Shown: positions 53,095 to 62,651, counted from the stretch's first letter. The stretch: DNA of 64,000 bases from Algoriphagus aquimarinus (GCF_007997215.1 NZ_VORW01000001.1:124001-188000); one strand, 5' to 3'. Notes: generated by a model not told the origin, from the sequence alone. Translations and numbers: made by a program.

Positions 53095-55212
53095 TTAGGA
53101 ATTTGAATTATTTAGTTTTAATAAGCTTGCATTTATAGCAACTACTATGGTACTGACACTCATTAACACTGCACCCATAGCAGGGCTTAGTACAAAGTTT
53201 GGATAGAGCACACCTGCGGCAAGGGGAATAGCGATAATATTATAACCTACTGCCCAAATAAGGTTTTGTATCATTTTCTGGTAGGTTCGTTTTCCGAAAT
53301 CGATCATTTTGGCTACATCTCTTGGGTCGCTATTTACCAGAATGATATCAGCGGTTTCGGCGGCCACATCGGTTCCTGAACCCACAGCTATCCCCACATC
53401 TGCCTGTGCCAACGCAGGTGCATCATTGACCCCATCCCCTGTCATCGCTACAATTTCGCCTTTGGCTTGGAATTCTTTAATTTTCTCTTGCTTGTTGTGC
53501 GGGAGCACGTTGGCAAAAAAACCGTCCATTTTCAACTCATTGCTCACTGCTGCAGCAATTTTTTCATTATCGCCAGTAAGTAAGTATGATTTGATGTTCA
53601 TATCCTTCAAATCATCAATTGCCTGCTGTGAGCCTTCACGAATGGTATCTGCCAACGTAATTATACCCACTACTTCATCGTCAATCAGCAAAAAATTCAC
53701 GGTTTCGGCATCTTGATTGATGTCCTTAGGAAGGTCAGGCAGGGCTAAAGTTTTGTCCTTGAAATAATTCGGCCCGGCTGCTACTACAGACTTACCTTCA
53801 ACGGTTCCCGACACACCAATTCCCTGCATCAACTGAAAGTTCTCTGATTTCCACAGCTCGAGATTTTTGTCTTTTAGAGTTTGGAGTACACCTTTTGCAA
53901 TATGGTGTTCTGAATTTTGCTGAACTGCTGCTGCGTATTGGATGATATCATCCTCAGTATATTTATCTGTTAACGGAATAGTTTTCTGAACCCTGTGAGA
54001 TCCTTCAGTAAGTGTTCCGGTTTTGTCAAAAATGATTACCGATAATTTCCTTGTGGTCTCAAAAGCAGTCCTATTCCTGATTAAGAGGCCATTTGTAGCA
54101 GAAAGGGTTGTAGAGATAGCAACTACTAATGGGATAGCAACCCCCAAAGCGTGAGGGCAAGCGGTGACCATTACCGTTACCATTCGTTCTAATGCAAAGG
54201 ATAAATCTCCGCTATTGCTGTACCAAAAAATAAAAGTTCCCACGCCAACAGCGATAGCAATGAAGGTGAGCCATTTGGCAACCCTATCTGCAAGGTTTTG
54301 GGTGTTGGATTTTGCTGCCTGTGCATCCTGCACCAGATTGATTACCTTATTGAGGTAGCTGTCTTTGCCTACTCCAGTAGCCTTAATCTTTAAAACCCCA
54401 TCCCCATTTATCGAGCCTGCAATGACTTTTGCATCTACCTGCTTTTTCACAGGTACACTTTCGCCCGTAAGCATACTTTCATTGACAGAAGAAGAACCTT
54501 CCAATACCAATCCATCAGCGGCAATTTTCTCTCCTGGCTTAATGATGACAGTATCGTCATTCATAAGCTCTTCCAACTTTATTTTAACTGCTTCACCATT
54601 GCGTTCAATAGTTACTTCATTGGGCAGTAAAGCCACCAAAGACTGTAATGCCTTTGAAGCAGCCATTTGAGAACGCATCTCCAGCCAATGCCCTAATAGC
54701 ATAATTACAATCAAGGTGGCAAGCTCCCAAAAGAAATCCATTCCTGGAAATCCAAGAGCTACAGCCATACTGTAGAAGTAGGCCACTGATATAGCCAATG
54801 CGACCAAAGTCATCATACCAATGGCTTTGGATTTTATTTCGCCAACCATTCCCTTCAGAAATGGCATCCCCCCATAAATATAAATGGCTGTTCCCAATGC
54901 CATTAAAACGTATCTGTCTCCAGGGAAGGAAATGCTGAATCCTAACCATTGCTGTATCATATGAGATAGCAGCAAAATGGGAACCGTAAGAATTAAACTT
55001 ACCCAAAACCTCTGGATGAAGTCACTGGTATGATGACCTTCGTGTTTGTCAAAATCAGCTTTTGAATGTTCCGCCGGGTGCTTTGAAGATTTGGAATGGT
55101 GAGAATGTTTGGCCTTTTCTCCAAAAGGCACCAAGTCCATCCCACAAATAGGACATTTTCCCGGTTCGTCTTTGAGCACCTGAAGGTGCATCGGACACGT
55201 ATATTTTCTCAC
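53095..55212 (-). CDS. Copper-translocating P1B-type ATPase (CopB-like, CPH motif)
   Basis: 705 residues. The N-terminus has a heavy-metal-binding domain (YTCPMHLQVLKDEPGKCPIC) and a His-rich stretch (HSHHSKSSKHPAEHSK). The transport site is TACPHALGV, the CPH version found in CopB-type ATPases and linked to Cu export. Phosphorylation site DKTGTLTEG, ATP-binding AAVQQNSEHHIAKG and hinge MTGDGVNDAPALAQAD are present. Eight membrane helices are expected. It pumps copper out of the cytoplasm. The 4-bp overlap with the DUF2911 gene and the 1-bp gap to the multicopper oxidase show one operon. Confidence 0.93.
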   Translation of the reverse strand: MRKYTCPMHLQVLKDEPGKCPICGMDLVPFGEKAKHSHHSKSSKHPAEHSKADFDKHEGHHTSDFIQRFWVSLILTVPILLLSHMIQQWLGFSISFPGDRYVLMALGTAIYIYGGMPFLKGMVGEIKSKAIGMMTLVALAISVAYFYSMAVALGFPGMDFFWELATLIVIMLLGHWLEMRSQMAASKALQSLVALLPNEVTIERNGEAVKIKLEELMNDDTVIIKPGEKIAADGLVLEGSSSVNESMLTGESVPVKKQVDAKVIAGSINGDGVLKIKATGVGKDSYLNKVINLVQDAQAAKSNTQNLADRVAKWLTFIAIAVGVGTFIFWYSNSGDLSFALERMVTVMVTACPHALGVAIPLVVAISTTLSATNGLLIRNRTAFETTRKLSVIIFDKTGTLTEGSHRVQKTIPLTDKYTEDDIIQYAAAVQQNSEHHIAKGVLQTLKDKNLELWKSENFQLMQGIGVSGTVEGKSVVAAGPNYFKDKTLALPDLPKDINQDAETVNFLLIDDEVVGIITLADTIREGSQQAIDDLKDMNIKSYLLTGDNEKIAAAVSNELKMDGFFANVLPHNKQEKIKEFQAKGEIVAMTGDGVNDAPALAQADVGIAVGSGTDVAAETADIILVNSDPRDVAKMIDFGKRTYQKMIQNLIWAVGYNIIAIPLAAGVLYPNFVLSPAMGAVLMSVSTIVVAINASLLKLNNSNS

Positions 55213-55766
55213 TTTTCAGCGTTTTTGAAATCAAACGAAACGCTCACAAACTCCCAACTTATCTCTATTTTGCCTTGGTTTTCATCTGTTTTAACTACCT
55301 GATATTGTAAGGATTCAATGAGATCATCATTCTTTTTTGGTTTAACTTTTATCCTGATCAGATCGTTTTCCGAATTGTAATCATCCGCCAAATGCATATC
55401 CCAATCTTTACTAAGTATAAGTATCCACTCCCCCTCATTTGGAATGGTAAAAAACCCATACTTTCCTTTAGCAATTAGTTGATTGTTGATTGTTACATCC
55501 TCCGAAAATTCAATCCACGTAGCTTTGTGCGCACCAGTCGCCCAAACTTGTCCATAAGCGACCAGACCATTCCAAATGTTACGTCCCCTTACGCTTGGGG
55601 AGCCATAATCAATATGTATATGGTTGTCTCCAATCATTGCCATAGCGGATGTACGGGGACTTTTGGATTTTACAGTAGTATCTTTCTCTGTCTGATGATG
55701 TTCGTGTTGAGCGAAAGTAATAATAGGTGACAAACCAAATAGTAGTATTATAATTAATTTTTTCAT
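55209..55766 (-). CDS. DUF2911 periplasmic protein
   Basis: 185 residues with a signal peptide (cleavage near ITFAQ). DUF2911 features: SPRTSAMAMIGDNHIHIDYG, VRGRNIWNGLVAYGQVWATG, AHKATWIEFSEDV and ILILSKDWDMHLADDY. Members are secreted beta-rich proteins of unknown role. Here it begins with a His-rich HEHHQTEK segment and sits in the copper operon, with the ATPase gene overlapping by 4 bp, suggesting a periplasmic copper-related function (inference). Confidence 0.85.
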   Translation of the reverse strand: MKKLIIILLFGLSPIITFAQHEHHQTEKDTTVKSKSPRTSAMAMIGDNHIHIDYGSPSVRGRNIWNGLVAYGQVWATGAHKATWIEFSEDVTINNQLIAKGKYGFFTIPNEGEWILILSKDWDMHLADDYNSENDLIRIKVKPKKNDDLIESLQYQVVKTDENQGKIEISWEFVSVSFDFKNAEK

Positions 55767-55853
55767 AAGTTTTTGGTAAAATTTATATGTTAAACTAATA
55801 GTGAGGATAATGATTTTTTTTCAATTTAATGGGAAGCAAGTTAACCTACTCCA

Positions 55854-56318
55854 TTACTTTTGTTTCAGTTCTCTATTTACCCAATTTACTATTTCAATTT
55901 TGTCTGACTCTGATAATTTTGAATCTCTATGAATAAAGGTATAGGACCTAAGAGGCATATCATTTGCTTTTATTTGTTTTGAAATTCTATCTAATTTGTT
56001 TTCTTGTTTACGCTTAGAATAGCTACCAAATTCACTAAAATTCAGATTTTCTTTTCCTTCTTTTATATGGTATTCCATTAAAATCCTCCCAGGTTGTATG
56101 TATGAATACCAAGGGTAATTCGTGTTGTTGCTGTGGCAGTCATAACAGGAGGTTTGGAGGATTTGTCTTACGTTAACGGGTATATCTAATACTTCTGTAA
56201 TGTGTAAAGGTGTAACCTGACCCTCATCCATATTGCGGGCAGGCTGGTAAAATTGTATCAATACCAAAACACCAAACCCGATCAGGAAAAATATTTTAAA
56301 GTATCTCAATCTTAACAT
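55854..56318 (-). CDS. Haem-binding-domain protein (cytochrome-like, CxxCH)
   Basis: 154 residues with an N-terminal anchor (FFLIGFGVLVLIQFY). A CYDCHSNNTNYPWYSYIQP segment carries the CxxCH haem c attachment site, typical of the Haem_bd family. The C-terminal part has SESDKIEIVNWVNRELKQ. It is probably periplasmic and may transfer electrons or protect against oxidation. It lies back to back with the DUF3347 gene (no gap) and 87 bp before DUF2911, within the copper operon. Confidence 0.87.
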   Translation of the reverse strand: MLRLRYFKIFFLIGFGVLVLIQFYQPARNMDEGQVTPLHITEVLDIPVNVRQILQTSCYDCHSNNTNYPWYSYIQPGRILMEYHIKEGKENLNFSEFGSYSKRKQENKLDRISKQIKANDMPLRSYTFIHRDSKLSESDKIEIVNWVNRELKQK

Positions 56319-56909
56319 TTACAGTTCCTTTTTTATGGAGCCGCAGGTCAACATTTTGGTGCCAAGATAAGGATTCTTTATTTCCTTGTATTCACTGATC
56401 CAAACAGCCCCTTTGCCATCTTCATACATCGGGCAAAAATCTTGGTAGAGTACTTTGGAAGTTCCAAAAACACCAAGGAGATCATCGACATCCCTACTCA
56501 ACATGGCAAAATGCTCTCTTTGATGAGCTATATTATTGGCATTGTCGGCAATATGCTCTGCCTGCTCCAGAGCATCATCCATCACTTCGTCATAGATCTT
56601 TTTCTGCTCGGAAGTAAAAGAATCAACATCAAACTCAGAAATCTCCGATACTACCTTTTCGCCAAATCTTGCCGCATCTTTAGCATTATCTGCTGTTAAG
56701 GCATTTTTCAGATTCAGATACTCGGTAATTAGATTATCCATAGCATCTTCCTGCGTATTGCCAGCTTTTGTTTCAGCCTTTACATCCATAGTCTCGGAAT
56801 TTGTTGCCGAGGCATCATGATGCTGTTCGTTTGATTCTGCTTCTTTTGTTTCTTTGGATTGACATGCTCCCAAAGAAATTATTAATGTTATAAATAGTAT
56901 CTTATTCAT
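56319..56909 (-). CDS. DUF3347 lipoprotein, copper-associated
   Basis: 196 residues with a lipoprotein signal (SLGAC). The DUF3347 core contains VLYQDFCPMYEDGKGAVWIS and KNPYLGTKMLTCGSI. The CPMY and final TCG cysteines with intervening Met suggest Cu(I) coordination, as in CusB/CusF-associated DUF3347 domains. The same pattern recurs in the HMA-fused protein at 58.4 kb, so these are paralogues. It may be a periplasmic copper carrier. Adjacent to the haem-binding gene without a gap. Confidence 0.85.
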   Translation of the reverse strand: MNKILFITLIISLGACQSKETKEAESNEQHHDASATNSETMDVKAETKAGNTQEDAMDNLITEYLNLKNALTADNAKDAARFGEKVVSEISEFDVDSFTSEQKKIYDEVMDDALEQAEHIADNANNIAHQREHFAMLSRDVDDLLGVFGTSKVLYQDFCPMYEDGKGAVWISEYKEIKNPYLGTKMLTCGSIKKEL

Positions 56910-56953
56910 TTTGTTAGATTTTAATTTCTATTAACTAATTTAATTAATATGTT

Positions 56954-58402
56954 TTATAGGACTTTAAAGTTCAACATCATCCCGTCGTCCTCATGTTCCA
57001 AATTATGACAATGGACTACGAATTTGCCTAGTTGTTCAAATTTCATGATTACCTGAACCTTTTCCCTAGGAGCAACTAACACAGTATCTTTCCAACCTCT
57101 TTCATGGGGTACTATCGTATTTCGGCCTCCGGTCCGTGCTACAATTTGAAAGTGGACACCATGCACATGCATAGGATGGGCTTCATCACCACTAGTGTTA
57201 TCAAATTCCCAAATCTCTGTAGATCTCAGTTCCACCGTCTCATCAATCCGATCAGATTCAAATACTTTTCCATTGATTTGATGCATGCCACTCATATTTT
57301 GGCCCATATTCATGGTAAGCTTGAAGGGTCTTGTCTTACTGGCACCTGAAAGATTGGTTAACGGTATCAGCGAAGTTGGTAAAATGAATTCGGCATTTTC
57401 GCTATTCCTAACATTGAATCTTATGATGTTGAAGCTTTGGTCTCCTTGAGCGGATCCCATACCGGAAAACTTCTCATTCATAAGGTAAAGCATTTTACCC
57501 TCTTTAACATTTGAAAAATCAATGAGGATATCTGCTCTTTCTCCGGAGCTTAGCAACAAGTTTTTTACGATTTCTGGCTTTGGCAGCAGCCCACCGTCTG
57601 AACCGATCACATAGAAATCCCCACCATCGCTCAATGCTAGGTTGTAGATCCTAGCGGTGGAACCATTGAGAATTCGAAAACGATAAAAACGAGATTCGAC
57701 TTCAAGAAAAGGCTTGTTGGTTCCGTTCACTAAAATAGTTTCGCCCAAGAAACCTGTCATTACCTCCCCCATAGTTGGGTTGTATGTAATGCCACCGCCG
57801 GAATTGAGGCGCTTATCCTGAATTATTAACGGAACTTCATAAGCACCACTAGGGAGATTGAGTGCTTTTTCTTCTTCGCTTTCCACAATAAACATTCCTG
57901 CCAATCCTTTGGTAACCTGCTTGCCAGTGAGGCCATGCAGGTGAGGATGGTACCAGTTTGTCCCAGCTTGTTGGATGACTGGAAATTGAAAGTTAAAAGA
58001 TTCATTGGGCATGATCATGTGATCTGGGTGGCCGTCCATTGCGGCTGGGATCACTAAACCATGCCAATGAATATTGGTATGTTCTGACAGTTTATTTGTA
58101 AAATTAAGGTTTACATTCTGATCTTTTTGGACTCTAATCGTGGGGCCCAACAGTCCAACTCCGTATCCCAATACCGATACTTCCCCGCCATTTCCCAAGG
58201 TTTCCATACCACCTTGAGCACTCAGAGCTGAAGTACCATTGATTGTTTCAGGGACCTTCAATGGATTATTAAATACACCGTCCACAACATTTGGAGCTTC
58301 TCCTCCCATGCCATGATCCATGCATGAAGTCAAAAGACTTGGTCCTGCCGCAATGGCAACTGTACCCAATCCCATTCTCTTTAAAAATTCACTTCTGTTC
58401 AT
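56954..58402 (-). CDS. Multicopper oxidase (CueO/CotA-like)
   Basis: 482 residues. The N-terminus (RSEFLKRMGLGTVAIAAGPS then LLTSC) combines a Tat-like signal with a lipobox. Copper ligand motifs in order: TNIHWHGLVIP, NWYHPHLHG, EAHPMHVHGVHFQI and VVHCHNLEHEDDGMML. This suits a cuprous oxidase that detoxifies Cu(I) in the periplasm. Unlike the oxidase at 50.8 kb it has no barrel fusion, and lacks the Met-rich insert. It is flanked by DUF3347 genes on both sides within the same operon. Confidence 0.92.
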   Translation of the reverse strand: MNRSEFLKRMGLGTVAIAAGPSLLTSCMDHGMGGEAPNVVDGVFNNPLKVPETINGTSALSAQGGMETLGNGGEVSVLGYGVGLLGPTIRVQKDQNVNLNFTNKLSEHTNIHWHGLVIPAAMDGHPDHMIMPNESFNFQFPVIQQAGTNWYHPHLHGLTGKQVTKGLAGMFIVESEEEKALNLPSGAYEVPLIIQDKRLNSGGGITYNPTMGEVMTGFLGETILVNGTNKPFLEVESRFYRFRILNGSTARIYNLALSDGGDFYVIGSDGGLLPKPEIVKNLLLSSGERADILIDFSNVKEGKMLYLMNEKFSGMGSAQGDQSFNIIRFNVRNSENAEFILPTSLIPLTNLSGASKTRPFKLTMNMGQNMSGMHQINGKVFESDRIDETVELRSTEIWEFDNTSGDEAHPMHVHGVHFQIVARTGGRNTIVPHERGWKDTVLVAPREKVQVIMKFEQLGKFVVHCHNLEHEDDGMMLNFKVL

Positions 58403-58420
58403 TCAGCTACAACATTGGGA

Positions 58421-59338
58421 TTAATTAATTTTTTCAACGGTACTTCCGCAAGTCATCATCATTGACCCATAATATGGATTCTTGATAGAGCTTTCTTTAC
58501 TAAGCCAGTTTGCTCCTTTCCCATTGTTGTACATGGGACATTTTTGGTAATAAACGGTTGGTCCGGCTGTAGAAAGCTTCATCAACTCATACATAGGCTG
58601 TGAAAGACCTGAAAAATAAACGCGTTGATCATCAGCATCGGTGGACTCGCTGATTTTTTCTGCATTTTCGCTTAATGCTTTCATTTTCACCATCCACGCT
58701 TCATGGGTTTTTGGTTCCAGTTCGCCCATTTTCACTTTGCGGATTGCAGTTACGAGAGCCTTTGCTGCAGTGGATGCTGACTTCCCATCTGATTGCACCA
58801 AGGCATCTTTTAAATCAAAGTATCGGTCGAAAACAGGCTGAAGCTCACCGGCATTTTGCATCTGAATGTTTTCTGAGGGTTTTTCCCCATTTTTCATCCC
58901 CATTTCCGCGCCGTGGTTGGCATGGCTTCCCATTTTTACGGGCTGTTCGGAATGTTTTTCCATTTTCATACTCGAGTTTGGCATGATGGTTTCTTTTTTA
59001 TTTATTCTTTCGTATTGACAACATTCAGAAAGTATTGCATACGCTTTATCTGGCGCAAGAAACTGGTCGCTATCGTAACCTGCCAATGCAATGCGCTTCA
59101 AGATCTCATCAGAATTGGTCAATTTTTCATCAAAGGTGATTGTAGCCATTTTGGTATCTTTATTCCAATCTACCTCCACTGCATTTTTTACATTACCCGC
59201 TCTTTCAATGGTTGCTTCGCACATTTGGCAGTTCCCATAAATTTTTACACTCTCGGTTTTAGTGTTTTTGATTTGAGCATTTATAGCTGTAGACGATAGC
59301 AATGCCATGATTGCCATCAATATTTTTATTGATTTCAT
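58421..59338 (-). CDS. Secreted HMA-DUF3347 fusion (periplasmic copper chaperone)
   Basis: About 305 residues from ATG 59338, with a signal peptide (LLSSTAINAQ); the longer frame to 59395 would bury the signal. Residues ~25-95 form an HMA domain with the metal motif GNCQMCEATIERA. A His/Met-rich linker (PVKMGSHANHGAEMGMKNG) leads to a DUF3347 domain with CPMYNNGKGANWLSKES and MTCGSTV. It likely carries Cu(I) in the periplasm to the oxidases or efflux machinery. It lies 18 bp upstream of the oxidase gene in the same transcript. Confidence 0.88.
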   Translation of the reverse strand: MKSIKILMAIMALLSSTAINAQIKNTKTESVKIYGNCQMCEATIERAGNVKNAVEVDWNKDTKMATITFDEKLTNSDEILKRIALAGYDSDQFLAPDKAYAILSECCQYERINKKETIMPNSSMKMEKHSEQPVKMGSHANHGAEMGMKNGEKPSENIQMQNAGELQPVFDRYFDLKDALVQSDGKSASTAAKALVTAIRKVKMGELEPKTHEAWMVKMKALSENAEKISESTDADDQRVYFSGLSQPMYELMKLSTAGPTVYYQKCPMYNNGKGANWLSKESSIKNPYYGSMMMTCGSTVEKIN

Positions 59339-59427
59339 TTTTTTAAATTTTAATGAGGGAAAGAAATTATTAAGAAAGCCGGTAATTGCTTTCAATTAGA
59401 CAGTTCTGTGGCTGTAATGGAAAAAAA

Positions 59428-59796
59428 TCAGCCTATTTTAGGCGGTAGCCAAACTGATAAAAAACCTGATGAATAATTGGTTCTCTGATAGTAAAAGATA
59501 GATTCGCTCCATTTCAAACCACCTGAAAATTGGGCATTGGTAAGCAATAGCGGAATAGGACTATTGGATGGGCAATGGCAAGCGTGATCCGAACACTGTC
59601 CGTTACATCCTTCTGAATCTTTTTCAGAATGACCATTTGCGCAGCATTTCTTGGTTTCAGAATCATATTCGCTGTCACACGTCTCAGTCTTGGGACTCTC
59701 AGCTTTTTCGCTCGACTTACCGCAAGCATAGGTATCTGATGGGTTCAAAAAGAATCCAAGAGAAATTAAAAACGCCATGAGTGCAAACTTTTGCAT
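59428..59796 (-). CDS. Small Cys-rich secreted protein of copper island
   Basis: 122 residues from ATG 59796, seven codons inside the longest frame, where a signal peptide starts properly (MQKFALMAFLISLGFFL...ACGKS). The mature protein has a Cys cluster (ETCDSEYDSETKKCC, GCNGQCSDHACHC) followed by a Cys-free hydrophobic tail (SIFYYQRTNYSSGFLSVWLP). The cluster should bind Cu(I). It is the first gene of the copper island on the minus strand, 90 bp before the HMA-DUF3347 gene. Family not named. Confidence 0.75.
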   Translation of the reverse strand: MQKFALMAFLISLGFFLNPSDTYACGKSSEKAESPKTETCDSEYDSETKKCCANGHSEKDSEGCNGQCSDHACHCPSNSPIPLLLTNAQFSGGLKWSESIFYYQRTNYSSGFLSVWLPPKIG

Positions 59797-59875
59797 ATCT
59801 AGGAGACGAAGATACACGATTTTTGTTGTCTTTTTATGGCGCCAATATCAGCCGACACTCCCAGAATGAATTGGG

Positions 59876-60211
59876 CTAACCGCTCTGAAATCTTGGCTTC
59901 AGTTCAGATTTGTATTCCTCAGGTCTAATGTTCGAAAAAGAAAACCTTTCATCGACCATTTCCGAGTATTTTTTAAAATTCAACAGTTTGTTCATATTGG
60001 AACAGCCGTCGCAATTCAAACATTGTTCCCGAAGAAATGTAGGTTTTCCATCGACATACTGAAAAACAAATATCTCGTAAGGATTCTTGCAACATTCATC
60101 AATTTTTATCCGACTCCAAAGTTCACAATCCTTACAAACTATGACGGCATCAAATTGATAGTCGTAGGTAATTGAAATGTTGTTGGACCCTAAATTTTTA
60201 CAGACCAACAT
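59876..60211 (-). CDS. Hypothetical Cys-rich protein
   Basis: 111 residues from ATG 60211 (MLVCKNLGSNN); a longer frame to 60385 overlaps the lipoprotein gene and is rejected. Cys pairs CKDC, ECCKNP and CLNCDGCSNMN look like a small zinc-binding fold. Function unknown. It lies 13 bp downstream of the lipoprotein gene. Confidence 0.55.
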   Translation of the reverse strand: MLVCKNLGSNNISITYDYQFDAVIVCKDCELWSRIKIDECCKNPYEIFVFQYVDGKPTFLREQCLNCDGCSNMNKLLNFKKYSEMVDERFSFSNIRPEEYKSELKPRFQSG

Positions 60212-60224
60212 ATCCTTTACCAAA

Positions 60225-60719
60225 CTATTGAAAATTAATTTCCTCAGCAAGTGGCACAGAAACCTCTCCGGGAGACAAGGACTCATACTCAAACTGTCGA
60301 TAGGCTTCCCCATCGGCCAAAACACTGACTGTCGCTGAAAGTGGCTGGAAAGAATCATCGGTTTCTCCTCCCAAGTGAACGGCATTGAAAACTAGACCCA
60401 GGCTATGGATCGGGGCTGAGGAAGTGGCTGAAATGGTTGGGACTTCTGGCTCGAAAGAAAGTGTGTAGGTATTGCCTTGTTCGATCACTTGAGTCCAGGT
60501 GAGTTCGGTCGGCTGATCCAACACCGGAGCGACAAAAGTAGATGTGCCGCTCAGCATGCTGTGAACCGAAAAAGTCACCAAATAGTCGGCGTAATTACCA
60601 TCCATTTCAACTTCGATGGTCACAGATTTTTCAACAGATTTTGGAGTCTCATCCTCAGAAGAACAGCTAAAAGAAAAAACAACTACAGCGAGTACTAACA
60701 GGTATTTCAAGTTTCTCAT
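60225..60719 (-). CDS. Hypothetical lipoprotein (beta-rich)
   Basis: 164 residues with a lipoprotein signal (VFSFSCSS). The mature part, rich in beta-forming residues (SVTIEVEMDGNYADYLVTFS, SATVSVLADGEAYRQ), resembles small Bacteroidota calycin/Ig-like surface lipoproteins but is not identified. Its last ~26 codons have a degenerate duplicate at 48424-48501, so paralogues once existed on both sides of the copper island. Confidence 0.7.
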   Translation of the reverse strand: MRNLKYLLVLAVVVFSFSCSSEDETPKSVEKSVTIEVEMDGNYADYLVTFSVHSMLSGTSTFVAPVLDQPTELTWTQVIEQGNTYTLSFEPEVPTISATSSAPIHSLGLVFNAVHLGGETDDSFQPLSATVSVLADGEAYRQFEYESLSPGEVSVPLAEEINFQ

Positions 60720-60889
60720 GGCGTAAAATGGTTTAGTTTAAAATTAAATACTTAAAATTTCAAGGCCGATTGGTCTATTTGACTTACAGTTGTCTACGAA
60801 TCAATTTCAAGGATATCAGCAAGTAACTTTCTTAAAAAGTTAAGAACCTGGCTGATTAACTATCACAGCCAATATCATACACGGTGGTG

Positions 60890-61420
60890 TTACTTAGGCG
60901 TTTCATTTTTTCTACCTAAGACTTGTATAAAATAACGGTTCAGAAGTCCGGGGCCTTGAAACCTTTTCAAAACTTCGGAACCTGCTTCAAATTCAGCTTT
61001 TTTATATTCCTCTTTCTTAGAGTCCAAACTACCGAGGTAAGCCATTTTATAAATTTTGTCGTCAGGATGCTCATGATGAGCTTGTCGAAGCAATTCTTTT
61101 CCTTGACTTTCTAAGTCTTCATTATCACCGTATTCATCAGGAAAAATAGAAACTGTCCACCCAGCGATGAATTTGAATTCAGTTAAATTTTGAAAACTTT
61201 TTTGCCCCTCTTCATACATTTTTCTCAGCCTTTGTCTAAGATTTATTCTATCGTGAAACTCTGATGAAGCATCTTCAATGGCAATCCAAAGAAAAAAGTA
61301 AAAGTGTTTCCAGATTTCAAAATCAGTTGAGTTTCTTTCATAAAGCTCTTTATACAAGGCGAATGCCTCATCAAAGTCTTCTTGGTCTTCTAGTTGTAAA
61401 ATGTGCCGAATATTTTCCAA
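60890..61420 (-). CDS. TPR-like helical hypothetical protein
   Basis: 176 residues, soluble, helical and acidic. Repeated patterns such as EDFDEAFALYKELYERNST and EFKFIAGWTVSIFPDEYGDN resemble tetratricopeptide-like helical pairs. No signal or membrane segment. A role in protein-protein interaction is plausible; the family is not identified. Confidence 0.6.
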   Translation of the reverse strand: MENIRHILQLEDQEDFDEAFALYKELYERNSTDFEIWKHFYFFLWIAIEDASSEFHDRINLRQRLRKMYEEGQKSFQNLTEFKFIAGWTVSIFPDEYGDNEDLESQGKELLRQAHHEHPDDKIYKMAYLGSLDSKKEEYKKAEFEAGSEVLKRFQGPGLLNRYFIQVLGRKNETPK

Positions 61421-61490
61421 TATCTTCTATTTAAGCCTTTTCTATAAAAGAGTTAGGTAAAGCGACTAGGATTGGTTCGCTTAACCACCC

Positions 61491-62612
61491 TCACCTACCC
61501 ATTTCCTGAGACAGTGAAGGTAAAACGTTCAATTTCTTGAAATCCATGTCATAAAACTGGATTTTCTTAAACTGAGGATCGGCCTCAATCAATACCGGCT
61601 GCCCGGTCTCCAAAGTAGCCATTTGGATATTTCCACGACCTAAACTTGAAATAAGCATTTCCTTTTCCTGAGGAGTTACCAGCTCATTGATCGGGAATCT
61701 GCCAAGTTCAGATTCCAGGTTGAAGCCATAGTTCTGATAGAATTTCTTGAAGCCATAATTTCCATCCTCGGTCTTTTGATCAAAATCCAATTTGATCCAA
61801 ATGTTCTCATTTCGCTTCGGAGCTTCGACCGACACTTCATTGCCCTCTCGATCAAACTCAAAAATTTTATGGGACTTAGACTCATGCAGAATCTTGAAGC
61901 CTTTGATATCCTGCTCAGGATTAGCATTTTTTAGAAGGGCCTCCTTTGCATCCAAGGCCAGGTTTAAGTTGTCATAAAGATGATGGGATGTTTCATGCTG
62001 ATTGGTTGATCTATCAAAGTAGGAATAGGAAAGAAATACTTTGCCTTCAGGCATGGATGAAAAGTCTTTGCCGGTTGCTCCATCATAGGATCTCAACAGG
62101 TAGCCCTTTGCATAGAGATCGTATGAACCGTGAACATTGATCTTATTCTTCACATTTTCGGCGATGATCTTGGAAGCCTCTTCAGTGCTGGATACTATCA
62201 TTTCCTTCCCTCTTATTCCCGCATCGTCAATAAAGCTCAAAGTAAACTTGTCGATTAGGATGGCCTTCTTCAAAACAGAAGCTCCTCTGAGCAAATTATA
62301 GGCTTCCTTTGCCGTCACGTCATTTCCCTTTCCATACGAAAATGTGTTCTGGATTTGGTCATTAAGGGTGACTTTTACGCTATCCAAAAAATAATGGTAG
62401 GGCTTCGAAGATCTCGAGAAATTCAGCTCATAATTAACCTTGTCCTTTACCAGGCTTCCATCCTTTTGCCTGGCATTAAAATCGGCTGAAACTCCGATTT
62501 TAAAGAACTCCTGTCGCTCAGAAACTTTAGCTTCAAGTGCAGCATTTAACGAAGTGCCAAAGCCAAGGAATTTCAGGTTCTTTTTAAGGAATTCAAGATT
62601 ATTATTCTCCAT
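61491..62612 (-). CDS. Hypothetical protein of Bacteroidota conjugative elements
   Basis: About 373 residues from ATG 62612. Repeat-like segments (FSYGKGNDVTAKEAYNLLRG, NIWIKLDFDQKTEDGNYGFK, YQNYGFNLESELGRFPINEL, IEADPQFKKIQFYDMDF) resemble a family I recall from conjugative transposons, with sequence pairs such as YQNYGFDLE and EANPQFKxxxxYD. No enzyme motif seen. It is the last of three minus-strand genes that continue past the window. A role in conjugation or plasmid biology is inference. Confidence 0.7.
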   Translation of the reverse strand: MENNNLEFLKKNLKFLGFGTSLNAALEAKVSERQEFFKIGVSADFNARQKDGSLVKDKVNYELNFSRSSKPYHYFLDSVKVTLNDQIQNTFSYGKGNDVTAKEAYNLLRGASVLKKAILIDKFTLSFIDDAGIRGKEMIVSSTEEASKIIAENVKNKINVHGSYDLYAKGYLLRSYDGATGKDFSSMPEGKVFLSYSYFDRSTNQHETSHHLYDNLNLALDAKEALLKNANPEQDIKGFKILHESKSHKIFEFDREGNEVSVEAPKRNENIWIKLDFDQKTEDGNYGFKKFYQNYGFNLESELGRFPINELVTPQEKEMLISSLGRGNIQMATLETGQPVLIEADPQFKKIQFYDMDFKKLNVLPSLSQEMGR

Positions 62613-62651
62613 AATTTTGGGTGACAAGCGTTTAAATATAGCAAAACCATA

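Noticed and set aside
60212..60385. N-terminal extension of the Cys-rich gene
   Set aside because: It overlaps the coding end of the lipoprotein gene in another frame; the ATG at 60211 fits the spacing.
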